This document shows, piece after piece, positions 8,960 through 17,447 of a DNA stretch of 64,000 bases (the first letter of the stretch is position 1; every line of letters starts with the position of its first letter). The stretch is taken from positions 124,001 to 188,000 of the forward strand of contig NZ_QGTM01000001.1 of assembly GCF_003182195.1 (NCBI RefSeq). Reading direction: 5' to 3'. The notes beneath the pieces are model-generated. The model saw only the letters and a program-made list of their open reading frames with translations, searched no databases and was not told the origin of the DNA. This DNA comes from Halomonas sp. A11-A. GTDB lineage: Bacteria > Pseudomonadota > Gammaproteobacteria > Pseudomonadales > Halomonadaceae. Made by a program: the position numbers and the translations under genes.

Positions 8960-9997
8960 ATGCCGACCCCGCGCCCCCTGAGTGCCCTTCGTCCCCTGCT
9001 GGGGGGACTCATTATGCTGGCAGTCGCCGCGGCTTGCCATGCGCAGGCCGGGGAGGCGTCACCACCGCCCCTCGACCAGGCCAGTCTGGAGCGCCTCGAC
9101 GCCCAGGCGTCGCGCCTGGAGAGGCTGCACGCCCTGGTGGTGGCCGAGCAGGGCGAGATCCGCTTCGAGCGCGCCTATGGTGGCCCCGGGGTCGACCGGC
9201 CGACCAACGTCAAGTCGCTCTCCAAGACGGTGCTGGCGGCGCTGGTCGGCGCCGCCATCGAGGCGGGGTACCTCGACTCGCCGGACCAGCCGGTCGCCGA
9301 GCTGCTCGGGCCACGGGTCCCCGCCGAGGCCGACCCGCGGGTCCGCGAGATCACCCTGGGCCACCTGCTGTCGCTGCAGGCCGGCCTCGAGCGCACCTCC
9401 GGCGCCAACTACGGCAGCTGGGTGGCGAGCCCCGACTGGGTGCGCGACGCCCTCTCGCGCCCCTTCGTCGACGAGCCGGGCGGGCGCATGCTCTACTCCA
9501 CCGGCTCGAGCCATCTGCTCTCCGCGGCGCTGACCCGCGCCGGCGGCGAGAGCACCCTTACGCTGGCACGGCAGCTGCTGGGCGAGCCGCTCGACATCGC
9601 CATTCCCGCCTGGCCCCGAGATCCCCAGGGGGTCTACTTCGGCGGCAACGACATGCAGCTCTCGCCGCGGGCGCTGGTGAGAATCGGCGAGCTCTACCGC
9701 CTGGACGGCGTCATCGATGGCACCCGGGTGCTGCCCGAGGGGTGGGTCGAGGCCTCCTGGCAGACGCGGGGCCGCTCGCCCTGGACCGGCGACGGCTATG
9801 GGTACGGCTGGTTCGTCACCGAGCTCGCCGGCGAGGCCGCCTACTACGGCCGCGGCTTCGGCGGTCAGGCGCTCTATGTGATTCCCGGAAGGGGGCTGAC
9901 CGTGGCGATCACCTCGGACCCCGAGCCACCCTCCCCCGGCGGCCAGTTCCAGCAGATGCTGCACGCCCTCGTCGAGGGCATGCTGGGAGCGCCTTGA
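8960..9997 (+). CDS. Secreted serine hydrolase, beta-lactamase/class C family
   Basis: The 345-residue product carries an N-terminal signal peptide (LLGGLIMLAVAAACHAQA, about residues 12-30). The mature part is a serine hydrolase of the class C beta-lactamase, DD-peptidase and 6-aminohexanoate-oligomer hydrolase type. The nucleophile motif SxxK is SLSK (in NVKSLSKTVLAAL), the second motif is YSTGSSHLLSAAL, and a late YYGRGFGGQALYVIPG stands where KTG/HxG is expected. The substrate is unknown; beta-lactam resistance should not be assumed. GAGGAG lies 5 bases before the ATG. The start is 93 bases from the divergent methyltransferase-like gene. Confidence 0.85.
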   Translation: MPTPRPLSALRPLLGGLIMLAVAAACHAQAGEASPPPLDQASLERLDAQASRLERLHALVVAEQGEIRFERAYGGPGVDRPTNVKSLSKTVLAALVGAAIEAGYLDSPDQPVAELLGPRVPAEADPRVREITLGHLLSLQAGLERTSGANYGSWVASPDWVRDALSRPFVDEPGGRMLYSTGSSHLLSAALTRAGGESTLTLARQLLGEPLDIAIPAWPRDPQGVYFGGNDMQLSPRALVRIGELYRLDGVIDGTRVLPEGWVEASWQTRGRSPWTGDGYGYGWFVTELAGEAAYYGRGFGGQALYVIPGRGLTVAITSDPEPPSPGGQFQQMLHALVEGMLGAP

Positions 9998-10018
9998 ACA
10001 GGAAAACGTCGCAGCAAC

Positions 10019-10035
10019 GGGGGCGATGCGCCCCC
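10019..10035 (+). terminator. Weak hairpin after the serine hydrolase gene
   Basis: A 7-base-pair GC stem with an ATG loop lies 22 bases past the stop. It has no T run, so it is only a possible terminator. Confidence 0.3.
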
Positions 10036-10156
10036 CCTGCGGGGTCCCCACCCGGGTAGCGGCATCGGCATCCGGATGATCATCGCGCGCATGCGGTTGG
10101 CCGGCGGGCAGCGGGGAGGCGTATCATGCCTGCAGCGCACAAGGATGGCAGTCCCC

Positions 10157-11083
10157 ATGGCACGAATCCGCACAATGCGACCCAGCGCCTTCCCCCTGCT
10201 ACCCCGGGTAGCACGCTTCCTGTGGCGGGTGCTCACCGCCTTCCTGCGCAACCGCGGCATCCTGCTGGCCGGCGGGGTGGGCTACAACATCCTGCTCTCC
10301 ATCGTGCCGCTGTTTGCGCTGCTGGTGGTGCTGCTGGCCCGGGTGGTGGACGAGGCGCACCTGCTCGGGGTGCTGAGCATCCAGGCCCAGCACCTGGCCC
10401 CGGCCCACGCCGAGGTGCTGCTGGAGGCGGTGCGCGCCCTGCTCGACACCCGCGAGGTGATCGGCATCCTCGGCTTCCCGATCCTGCTGCTGTTCAGCTC
10501 CTTCGCCTTCCGCATGCTGGAGGACGCCCTGGCGATCATCTTCCATGCCCCGGACACCCACCATCACGGCCGCAGCGCCTGGGTCTCGGTGCTGCTGCCC
10601 TATGCCTTCATGGTGGTGCTGGGAGCGGGGCTGATGGCGCTGACCCTGCTGGTCAGCCTGCTCAGCTCGCTCAACGCGCTATGGCTGGCGCTCTTCGACC
10701 GCGAACTGCCGCTGGCCGGACTCTCGGATCCGGTGCTCAACCTGGCCAGCTTCTTCGGGGTCTTCCTGCTCTTCAGCGCCATCTACAAGGTGCTGCCGGT
10801 GGTCAAGGTCGCCCTGCGCCGGGCGGTGATCGGCGGCCTGGTGGCCGCCCTGCTGTGGGAGGGGGTGCGCCTGCTGCTGGTCTACTACTTCGCCAACATC
10901 TCCTTCGTCAACGCCGTCTACGGCTCCCTGGCCACCCTGATCGTGATGCTGCTGAGCCTGGAGGTGGGGGCCATCATCCTGCTGCTGGGCGCCCAGGTGA
11001 TCGCCGAGCTGGAGCACAACGCCCGCCAGGGGTTGGCGTGGCACATCGACCCCCGCCGCCAGGCCGTCACCCATGTGGAATAA
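10157..11083 (+). CDS. YihY/BrkB family inner-membrane protein
   Basis: The 308-residue product has the YihY/virulence factor BrkB layout of about six membrane helices. The family hallmark is GGVGYNILLSIVPLFALLVV early on, followed later by FRMLEDALAIIF, VVLGAGLMALTLLVSLL, and AVIGGLVAALLWEGVRLLLV then NAVYGSLATLIVMLLSLEVGA. The family's function is unsettled; an RNase BN name used in the past is wrong for it. In-frame ATGs lie at 10145 and 10157. The second has AAGGA 10-11 bases upstream, so I chose it. The next gene is on the other strand. Confidence 0.85.
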   Translation: MARIRTMRPSAFPLLPRVARFLWRVLTAFLRNRGILLAGGVGYNILLSIVPLFALLVVLLARVVDEAHLLGVLSIQAQHLAPAHAEVLLEAVRALLDTREVIGILGFPILLLFSSFAFRMLEDALAIIFHAPDTHHHGRSAWVSVLLPYAFMVVLGAGLMALTLLVSLLSSLNALWLALFDRELPLAGLSDPVLNLASFFGVFLLFSAIYKVLPVVKVALRRAVIGGLVAALLWEGVRLLLVYYFANISFVNAVYGSLATLIVMLLSLEVGAIILLLGAQVIAELEHNARQGLAWHIDPRRQAVTHVE

Positions 11084-11121
11084 GGTGGCAGCGCCGGGGG
11101 TGAGAAGGCCCGCAAGCGCCC

Positions 11122-11349
11122 TCAGCGACGGGATGTCTCCGAGCCGCCCTGGCGCAGCCGGCGGATCAGACCCATCAGGCTCTTGCCACTGATCATGCCC
11201 AGCAGGTAGATCGCCACCAGCAGCAGGGCCAGGGGCAGCGACAGGCTCCAGGTCAGGAAGCGCACCTCCACCACGGCGATGTTCTGCACGAAGAGAATCA
11301 GTACCAGGGCCGTGATGATCAGCTTCACGGCCAGCAGCAGCTTGTCCAT
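11122..11349 (-). CDS. lapA: LapA-domain (DUF1049) small inner-membrane protein
   Basis: This 75-residue protein has two membrane helices (LIITALVLILFVQNIAVVEV and LPLALLLVAIYLLGMISG) followed by a basic tail. This is the LapA/YciS pattern. In E. coli LapA works with LapB to control LPS synthesis through LpxC turnover. No lapB lies beside it here, and the tail is short, so a full LapA role is uncertain. It is a lone gene between convergent yihY and the phospholipase D-like gene. Confidence 0.75.
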   Translation of the reverse strand: MDKLLLAVKLIITALVLILFVQNIAVVEVRFLTWSLSLPLALLLVAIYLLGMISGKSLMGLIRRLRQGGSETSRR

Positions 11350-11435
11350 GCCCGCTCTCCTTGTCGAATCGGCCCTTCCAAGCTGGTCGGTGAGCCTCGC
11401 CCTGTCAAGGCATCCCCCGCCGCAGGGCCGGGACG

Positions 11436-11480
11436 CCGTCAGAAGGTAGAGAGCCTTCAGCCGTCAGAAGGTAGAGAGCC
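11436..11480. repeat. 20-base direct repeat at the end of the phospholipase D-like gene
   Basis: CCGTCAGAAGGTAGAGAGCC occurs at 11436-11455 and again at 11461-11480, a period of 25 bases. The second copy contains the last codons (GLSTF) and stop of the phospholipase D-like gene. The first copy lies just past the stop. It looks like a small local tandem duplication. Confidence 0.9.
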
Positions 11481-12882
11481 CGGTGGCCTCCATGATCCGG
11501 TAGCGCCAGCGCTGCCAGACGGTGGCGTCATCGTGTGCCGCGAAGGGCTCGCTGGTGGTGCGCTCCGGGGAGCTCTGCCAGCGGCGCTCGAAGAAGGCCG
11601 CGGCCTGCTCGAGGGCCGGCGAGCCGGGGGCGTCCAGCATCCTGACGCTGGTCTCCAGGTTGAGGTTGTCGAGGTTGCGCCGGGTGAAGTTGGCCGAGCC
11701 GAGGATCAGCTCCGCTTCGCCCCCCCGGGCGGGTCGGCGCAGCAGCAGCTTGCTGTGGCACTGCTCGCCCCGGGTGGCGCACCAGCGCACCGCGATGCCC
11801 GCCTCGACGAGCTCGCGGGCCACCGGCCGGTTGGGGATGCCGCCCTTCTCCAGGCCGAAGGCGTCGCGATTGAGGTCCAGCAGGGCGCGCACCTCGGCGC
11901 CCCGCTGCCTGGCCCGCTTGAGCGCCTCGATCACCTCGCGGTGGGCGAGGTAGAAGACCGCCAGGTCGAGGCGATCCCCCTCGCCGCTGGCCCCGATGGC
12001 GGCCAGCAGGGCATCGCGGATCGCCCCTTCGGTGAGCACCTGTAGCCTTCCCCCCTCGAGGGTGGGCGGGGCCTGCCGTGGCCCCGGGCCCGGCAGGCGG
12101 ACCCCGGACCAGTCGGCGACCGTGCGCTCGGAGGCCAGCAGGTCCAGAGCGGCGGCCCCCGCGAAGCGCAGGGCCACGTTGCCGTGGAGGCTGCTGGCGT
12201 CATGGGGGTTGGCGGAGGTCACCAGCCCCGCCCAGCCCTCGCCGCGATCCACCACCAGGGTCTTGCGATGGTTGGCGTTGAAGTTGAGCAGCGCCAGGTA
12301 GCTGCGCAGGGTGACCCGTCCGGGCCCCAGGGCATTGGGCAGCCAGCCGCCACGGGCGCTGTTGCCGAGCCAGCGCGCCCCCAGGTACCAGAGGCCCGAC
12401 CACAGGGGGTTGGAGGCGCGCAGCCGATCGAGGTCGGTCAGCACCACCTCGATGCCGGCGTGGCGCAGCACCGCCAGGTGCTCGGGCTCGATGCCGCCGT
12501 AGAGCGTATTGAGCGGATCGCTGATCACCACCACCTGGAGCTCGGGATGATCGCGCTTGCGCTCGACCAGGGCGTCGGTCAGCTCGGCACTGAGCGGCCG
12601 CAGGCCGTCGGCGTCGCCGGCGAAGTCGTTGAACAGGAAGATATCCAGCACCACCAGGCGCCGGGCCTGACCGATCAGCGCCAGCACCTCGTCGAAGATG
12701 ACCTGCTCGAGGCGACGCTCCCCCGCCGCATCGAACCAGGACTCGTCGGCCAGGAAGCGCACCTCATCGGCCGCGCGCTGCGGCCAGGCCACGCCGACGC
12801 CCGCCGGCAGCGGCTTGACGCGCTGCCAGAGGCCCATGGCGACCCAGGCCGCCAGCGCCGCCGTCACGATCCATGGCCACAT
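11464..12882 (-). CDS. Phospholipase D-like protein, membrane-anchored
   Basis: The 472-residue product begins with a hydrophobic anchor (MWPWIVTAALAAWVAMGLW) and contains two phospholipase D repeats. Repeat one has HRKTLVVDRGEGWAGLVTSAN, a full HxKxxxxD. Repeat two has HSKLLLRRPARGG followed by LILGSANFTRRNLDNLN; its HxK lacks the Asp at the usual place. Such proteins include cardiolipin synthases and phosphodiesterases; this one is divergent, so the substrate is unknown. GAGGAG stands just before the ATG. A 20-base direct repeat covers its 3' end. Confidence 0.8.
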   Translation of the reverse strand: MWPWIVTAALAAWVAMGLWQRVKPLPAGVGVAWPQRAADEVRFLADESWFDAAGERRLEQVIFDEVLALIGQARRLVVLDIFLFNDFAGDADGLRPLSAELTDALVERKRDHPELQVVVISDPLNTLYGGIEPEHLAVLRHAGIEVVLTDLDRLRASNPLWSGLWYLGARWLGNSARGGWLPNALGPGRVTLRSYLALLNFNANHRKTLVVDRGEGWAGLVTSANPHDASSLHGNVALRFAGAAALDLLASERTVADWSGVRLPGPGPRQAPPTLEGGRLQVLTEGAIRDALLAAIGASGEGDRLDLAVFYLAHREVIEALKRARQRGAEVRALLDLNRDAFGLEKGGIPNRPVARELVEAGIAVRWCATRGEQCHSKLLLRRPARGGEAELILGSANFTRRNLDNLNLETSVRMLDAPGSPALEQAAAFFERRWQSSPERTTSEPFAAHDDATVWQRWRYRIMEATGLSTF

Positions 12883-12958
12883 GCGCCCTCCTCGTTTCGT
12901 CCACGTACAGCCCCTCGGGCGCTCCCCGGCTCACGTATCGGGGCCCATTGGACCAAAG

Positions 12959-12974
12959 TTTACGTTTACGTAAG
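12959..12974 (+). promoter_or_regulatory. Candidate LiuR-type (MerR family) operator
   Basis: TTTACGTTTACGTAAG is a near-perfect 6-4-6 palindrome. It agrees with the LiuR-like MerR-family consensus TTTACGTNNACGTAAA at every fixed position but the last. TTGGAC (12948-12953) lies upstream in -35-like position and TAAGCT (12971-12976) could be a -10 box, so the palindrome would sit between them, as MerR-type sites do. No regulator gene is adjacent. Confidence 0.4.
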
Positions 12975-13201
12975 CTACTGAAGTAAGCCTCCGCGTGTCG
13001 ACAACGATGCCGTCATATGCCGGCGCCTTGGCGGCATTTCCCCGTCATTTCGCGATACTTCCACCGCTCGCCGCAAAGATTGTCGACACTCCCGACCTGC
13101 CGGGGACGAGCCGCCTCGTTACAAGGTCGAATGTTCCCCCCCGGCGGCGCCGAGTACAAACGCCTCAGCCAAGAACAACAACAGCAAAGCGAGGAATGCC
13201 C

Positions 13202-13222
13202 ATGAACAACCAGAACCGCTGA
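13202..13222 (+). CDS. Possible six-codon leader ORF (MNNQNR)
   Basis: ATG at 13202 with GCGAGGA about 6 bases before it opens a six-codon frame ending TGA. The permease GTG start follows 10 bases later. The good ribosome site makes translation possible, but so short a frame may be chance. Confidence 0.2.
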   Translation: MNNQNR

Positions 13223-13232
13223 GGTTAACGAC

Positions 13233-14651
13233 GTGCTACTGAAACGTAAGTATGGTGAGGAACAACCCTACTGGCCGGTGGGACCCTTCAAGGTTCGCCT
13301 TCCCTTCATCCACTTCCCCTGGGCCATCCCGGAGACCATCCAGGCGCTGGTGATGTTCGTCATCTCCCTGGGCATGATCCCGCTGCTGGAACAGTACCTC
13401 GGCATCCCCTACGAGGTGGCACTGGCCTTCGTGGTGGTCTGCGGCATCGGCTTCATCCTGCCGCCGCTGCTCGGGATTCCCTTTATCGCCGGCTGGATCA
13501 CCCCGGCCATTCCGGTCGTACTCCTGTTCATCGGCCAGTACGAGCCGGGCCCGGACGCCCTCAAGGCGATGATCGCCCTGCAGCTGATGGTCACCGCCAT
13601 CTTCCTGTTCATGGCCGTCACCCGTCTGGGCACCAAGCTGGTCAACAATGTCCCCGACTCCATCAAGGCGGGCATCCTGCTGGGCGCCGGCATCGCCGCC
13701 ATCAGCGGCGAGATCAGCGTGGGTGGGCGCCTCTACAATACTCCGATCTCGCTCGGCATCGGCGGCCTGATCACCCTCTACGTGCTCTTCTCGCTCTCCT
13801 TCCGCGACCTGGCCGAGAAGTACCGCTGGGCCCGCAACATCGTCGCCTACGGCATGGTGCCGGGCATGCTGATCACCATGGCCATCGGCTGGGGCGTGGG
13901 CGAGTACCCGCTGCCGACGGTGGAGTGGGGCATCGCCATCCCCGACTTCGGTGGCATCTGGGCCTACCTGCCCTTCTCCATCGGCGCACCGGGCATCGAG
14001 CTGATGATCGCCGCCATCCCCACCGCCATCATCGCCTACATCATCGCCTTCGGTGACATCATCGTCGGCCAGACCCTGATCAAGCGCGTCGACCACCTGC
14101 GCCCCGACGAGAAGATCGAGGTGGACGTGGATCGCGTGCACCTGATCACCGGCCTGCGCAACCTGATGCACTCCCTGCTGGCCCCCTACCCGGGCCTGGC
14201 CGGCCCGCTCTTCACCGGCGCCATGGCGACGGTCACCGAGCGCTACCGCTACGGCCGCAAGGCGATGGAGACCATCTATTCCGGCACCGCGGTGTTCTGG
14301 ATCGTCGGCTTCTTCGCCCTCTTCCTGCTGCCGCTGGTCACCGCCTTCCGTCCGGTGCTGCCGATCGCCCTCTCCATCACCCTGCTGATCACCGGCTACC
14401 TGTGCATCGCGGTCGCCGTGGAGCAGATCAAGAACGCCACCGCCATGGGCGTGGCGGGCATCATGGGCGTGGTCCTGGCCACCCACGGCGCCGCCTGGGG
14501 CCTGGGCATCGGCCTGATCCTCTACTTCCTGATCGAGCACCGCGCCCGCAGCGTGCGCGCTGCCGAGGACGAGGAGCCGATCCACGTCGAGGATGACATG
14601 GTGGTGGAACAGGATGATGGCCGCGAGGAGATCTCCCCGGCCACCCGCTGA
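13233..14651 (+). CDS. DUF3360 family membrane permease (NCS2/SulP-like fold)
   Basis: The 472-residue integral membrane protein has about 12-14 helices and the opening GEEQPYWPVGPFKVRLPFIH, which I recognise as DUF3360-like, a transporter family related to NCS2 xanthine/uracil permeases. Marks include NNVPDSIKAGILLGAGIAAI, FGDIIVGQTLIKRVDHLRPDE and NLMHSLLAPYPGLAGPLFTGA. The C-terminal tail is acidic and cytoplasmic. The substrate is unknown. The start is GTG at 13233 with GAGGT 8 bases before it. A strong terminator follows, so it is monocistronic. Confidence 0.8.
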   Translation: MLLKRKYGEEQPYWPVGPFKVRLPFIHFPWAIPETIQALVMFVISLGMIPLLEQYLGIPYEVALAFVVVCGIGFILPPLLGIPFIAGWITPAIPVVLLFIGQYEPGPDALKAMIALQLMVTAIFLFMAVTRLGTKLVNNVPDSIKAGILLGAGIAAISGEISVGGRLYNTPISLGIGGLITLYVLFSLSFRDLAEKYRWARNIVAYGMVPGMLITMAIGWGVGEYPLPTVEWGIAIPDFGGIWAYLPFSIGAPGIELMIAAIPTAIIAYIIAFGDIIVGQTLIKRVDHLRPDEKIEVDVDRVHLITGLRNLMHSLLAPYPGLAGPLFTGAMATVTERYRYGRKAMETIYSGTAVFWIVGFFALFLLPLVTAFRPVLPIALSITLLITGYLCIAVAVEQIKNATAMGVAGIMGVVLATHGAAWGLGIGLILYFLIEHRARSVRAAEDEEPIHVEDDMVVEQDDGREEISPATR

Positions 14652-14687
14652 GCCAAGTGCCACCGGATGACCGCATCCGAACCAACC

Positions 14688-14720
14688 GCAAGGGGCCGCT
14701 CCATCGGAGCGGCCCCTTGC
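14688..14720. terminator. Bidirectional terminator after the DUF3360 gene
   Basis: A perfect 15-base-pair stem (14688-14702 with 14706-14720) with an ATC loop lies between the convergent DUF3360 and glycerophosphodiesterase genes. Only short T stretches follow. Confidence 0.8.
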
Positions 14721-14741
14721 GTTGCCATGCGGGCTGGCCGG

Positions 14742-15545
14742 TCACTCCCGGTCGGGCAGGTGCCCCGCAAAGCGGGCGGGATCGTCGCTGATCACGCTGG
14801 TCACGCCCCACGCCCACTGGTGGGCGAAGGCCGCCGGATCGTTGGCGGTGTAGCAGAGCAGCGGGTAGCCGGCCTCACACACGGCCCTGGCACCGCGCCC
14901 ACTCAGGCGCGTCCAGTCGGCATGCACGCTGAAGGCGTCCAGCGCCTCGCAGCGCTGCCGCCAGTCGTCGGGAATCCCCTCGAACAGCACGCCCAGGGCC
15001 AGCCGGGCGGCGGGGGCCAGGTCCCGGGCGCAAGCCAGCGCCTCGCCACTGAAGGAGGAGACGATCAGCCGCTCGGGGGACAGGACATCCAGGGCTGCGG
15101 GGACCGCCTCTTCGACCAGGGCCGCAGCGCTGCGGCCGCGGTTCACCTTGAGCTCCAGATTGAGGCCGAGCCCCAGGGCATCGACGAGGGCGAGCATCTC
15201 CGAGAGGGTCGCCATGCGCTCACCGCGGAACTCGTCGCCGAACCAGCCGCCCACGTCCAGGCGACGGGCCCGGGGCAGGTCCAGGTCCGCCAGGCGGGCG
15301 CGGCCATCGGAGCAGCGCTTGACCGTGGCGTCATGCCAGACCACCGGCGTGCCGTCGCCCAGCAGCTGGACGTCGAGTTCCACCCAGGTACAGCCCGCCC
15401 GGTGGGCGGCGCGCACCGCGGCCAGGGTATTCTCGGGGGCCCGAGCCGACAGGCCGCGGTGGGCGATCAGGCGTGGCAGGCTGATCGCGGGATGGGACGT
15501 GGCGGAATGAGGCATGAGGGGATGGGGCGTTGTGGGATAGTTCAT
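14742..15545 (-). CDS. Glycerophosphodiester phosphodiesterase (GDPD)
   Basis: This enzyme splits glycerophosphodiesters, released from phospholipid turnover, into sn-glycerol 3-phosphate and an alcohol. The 267-residue product shows the catalytic block IAHRGLSARAPENTLAAVRA, then WVELDVQLLGDGTPVVWHDAT (Glu, Asp and His of the metal site), NLELKVN and IVSSFSGEAL. No signal peptide is seen, so it acts in the cytoplasm, like UgpQ. The frame is open to 15620. I chose ATG 15545 because GAGAGG precedes it; a shorter start at 15515 lacks a ribosome site. Confidence 0.88.
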   Translation of the reverse strand: MNYPTTPHPLMPHSATSHPAISLPRLIAHRGLSARAPENTLAAVRAAHRAGCTWVELDVQLLGDGTPVVWHDATVKRCSDGRARLADLDLPRARRLDVGGWFGDEFRGERMATLSEMLALVDALGLGLNLELKVNRGRSAAALVEEAVPAALDVLSPERLIVSSFSGEALACARDLAPAARLALGVLFEGIPDDWRQRCEALDAFSVHADWTRLSGRGARAVCEAGYPLLCYTANDPAAFAHQWAWGVTSVISDDPARFAGHLPDRE

Positions 15546-15730
15546 GGGGCCTCTCGCGTCCTTGAGGGGGCCGGCCACCACGAGCGGATGGCAGCGGCGA
15601 CCGGCAATGGAAGCCAGCATAGCGAGATGCAGGAGCCAGGCACAGCCCCTGCGCGGAGGGATGGCGGCCGAGCATGGGCGGGCAGATATGATAGGCTTCG
15701 CGCCAACCCGTCATGGAGTGGAGAATCCGG

Positions 15731-16285
15731 ATGAAAGTGGTGAGTCTCGAGCCCGGCGCCAGGCGCGATGCCTGCCTGGCGCGCCTGTGCGCGGCGGTCC
15801 ACGGCACCCAGGCCGGCCTGGCGCCGCTGGTGGCCTTCAGCGGCACCCGTCACCTGCTGTTTCCCGCCGAGGCGGCACGGCTCTGGGCGCTGCTGGACAA
15901 CAAGGGTCGGCCCCTGGCGCTGGCCCTGCTGGTCATGGACGAGAGCGGCGAGGGCATGGCCGTGACCCTCGCTGCCTCCCTCGAGGAGAGCCGTGAGCCG
16001 CTGAGGCGCCTGCTTCGCGACCTGGCCCTCAACGCCCCTCTCTCGGTCACGCCCGGCGAGACCCTGGACGAGGCCTTCCTCGAGGCGTGCGGCATCACCC
16101 GCTGGGTGAAGAACGCCCAGGGGGAGCGGGTCGGGCTCGCCTTCCAGCACCCCGCCGCCCTCTCCGGCCGGCTCTGTGCGCCGCTCGCCTTCGACGAGTC
16201 GGCGGTGCTGCGTCGCTTCAAGCAGGAGCGCACCTTCTTCGAGGCGGAGAAACAGGCCTTCGTCGAGGGGCTCGCCGACGCCTGA
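15731..16285 (+). CDS. Conserved-looking hypothetical protein
   Basis: The 184-residue product has no signal peptide or membrane helix. It alternates hydrophobic strands and charged helices (GLAPLVAFSGTRHLLFPAEA, GRPLALALLVMDE) and ends in a helical FKQERTFFEAEKQAFVEGL. I do not recognise the family. ATGs lie at 15713 and 15731; the second has GGAGA about 7 bases before it. The strong G/C third-position bias supports a real gene. It stands between the divergent glycerophosphodiesterase gene and the quinone reductase gene on its own strand. Confidence 0.65.
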   Translation: MKVVSLEPGARRDACLARLCAAVHGTQAGLAPLVAFSGTRHLLFPAEAARLWALLDNKGRPLALALLVMDESGEGMAVTLAASLEESREPLRRLLRDLALNAPLSVTPGETLDEAFLEACGITRWVKNAQGERVGLAFQHPAALSGRLCAPLAFDESAVLRRFKQERTFFEAEKQAFVEGLADA

Positions 16286-16399
16286 GCCTGCCGTTGGCGC
16301 TGCCGACTTGACCGGACACGTGAACGGCGTTTGGATATTGTCCCTATCCCGACGGTCTCTCATCCCGTACAGCATTCTGCAAAACAAGGACTTACCGAC

Positions 16400-17377
16400 A
16401 TGGCCAAGCGTATCCAGTTTGCCCGCACCGGCGGCTCCGAGGTGCTCGAACTCGTCGATGTCTCCCCCGCCGAGCCCGGCCCCGGCGAGGTGCGAATCGC
16501 CAACCGCGCCATCGGCCTCAACTTCATCGACATCTACTTCCGCACCGGTCTCTACCCCGCCCCGTCGCTGCCCTCCGGGCTCGGCACCGAGGGCGCCGGC
16601 GTGGTCGATGCGGTGGGTGAAGGGGTCAGCCACCTCGCGCCCGGCGACCGCGTCGCCTACGCCCAGGGCCCGCTCGGCGCATACGCCGAGCTGCATACCC
16701 TGCCCGCCGACAAGGTGGTCAAGCTGCCCGACACCATCGACTTCGAGACCGCCGCGGCCAGCATGCTCAAGGGGCTGACGGTGCAGTACCTGATGCGCCA
16801 GACCTTTGCGCTCAAGGGCGGCGAGACCATCCTGTGGCACGCCGCGGCCGGCGGCGTTGGCTCCATCGCCTGTCAGTGGGCACGGGCGCTCGGCGTGAAG
16901 CTGATCGGCACCGTCAGCTCGCCGGAGAAGGCGGCCCTGGCCGAGAAGAACGGCGCCTGGGCCACCATCGACTACACCAGGGAGAACGTGGTCGAGCGCG
17001 TGCGCGAACTCACCGACGGCGCCATGTGCGACGTGGTCTACGACTCGGTGGGCAAGGACACCTGGGAAACGTCCCTCGACTGCCTCAAGCCGCGCTCGCT
17101 GATGGTCAGCTTCGGCAACGCCTCCGGCGCGGTCGAAGGCGTCAATATCGGCATCCTCAACCAGAAGGGGTCGCTGTTCCTCACCCGCCCCAGCCTCAAC
17201 GGCTATGCCGACACCCCCGAGCGGCTGCAGATGATGGCCGACGAGCTCTTCGCCATGCTCGACAACGGAAAGCTCAAGGTCGATATCTCCCACCGCTACC
17301 CGCTGGCCGAGGCCGGCAAGGCTCAGGACGCCCTGCAGGGCCGCCGGACCACCGGCTCCACCATCCTGCTGCCCTGA
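16400..17377 (+). CDS. qor: NADPH:quinone oxidoreductase (zeta-crystallin type)
   Basis: The 325-residue product is a zinc-free medium-chain dehydrogenase that reduces quinones with NADPH. It starts AKRIQFARTGGSEVLELVDV, has IGLNFIDIYFRTGLYP and GTEGAGVVDAVGEGV, and its Rossmann loop is AAAGGVGSIACQWARALG, followed by GTVSSPEKAALAEKNGA. The ending AGKAQDALQGRRTTGSTILLP is typical of Qor. The frame is open to 16331, but AAGGA stands 9 bases before the ATG at 16400, which matches the family start. A very long hairpin follows. Confidence 0.93.
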   Translation: MAKRIQFARTGGSEVLELVDVSPAEPGPGEVRIANRAIGLNFIDIYFRTGLYPAPSLPSGLGTEGAGVVDAVGEGVSHLAPGDRVAYAQGPLGAYAELHTLPADKVVKLPDTIDFETAAASMLKGLTVQYLMRQTFALKGGETILWHAAAGGVGSIACQWARALGVKLIGTVSSPEKAALAEKNGAWATIDYTRENVVERVRELTDGAMCDVVYDSVGKDTWETSLDCLKPRSLMVSFGNASGAVEGVNIGILNQKGSLFLTRPSLNGYADTPERLQMMADELFAMLDNGKLKVDISHRYPLAEAGKAQDALQGRRTTGSTILLP

Positions 17378-17388
17378 TCACCACCCTG

Positions 17389-17435
17389 CCCCCATGCAGA
17401 ACGCCCGGCCACTGGCCGGGCGTTCTGCATGGGGG
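17389..17435. terminator. Very long perfect terminator hairpin between qor and the urease cluster
   Basis: A perfect 22-base-pair stem (17389-17410 with 17414-17435) with an ACT loop separates convergent qor and the last gene of the urease operon. T-rich tracts are short, but the stem alone should stop polymerase from both sides. Confidence 0.85.
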
Positions 17436-17447
17436 TGACGCCGACAT

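Larger units (their letters stand above)
12883..13232. other. Divergent intergenic region between the PLD-like gene and the DUF3360 gene
   Basis: About 350 bases hold no convincing gene beyond a possible six-codon leader. The region holds a MerR-type palindrome (12959-12974), and its AT content is locally raised around 12950-12985. Short frames at 12995-13222 lack codon bias and a ribosome site. It probably carries the promoter of the downstream permease. Confidence 0.6.

Noticed and set aside
12995..13222. Possible 75-codon gene before the DUF3360 permease
   Set aside because: It lacks codon bias and a ribosome site, and it overlaps other short frames. Only the six-codon ORF at its end has a good ribosome site.
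13236..14663. 475-codon minus-strand frame opposite the DUF3360 gene
   Set aside because: Its Asp/His/Gly-rich product has no domain, and the plus strand encodes a clear membrane protein with a ribosome site.
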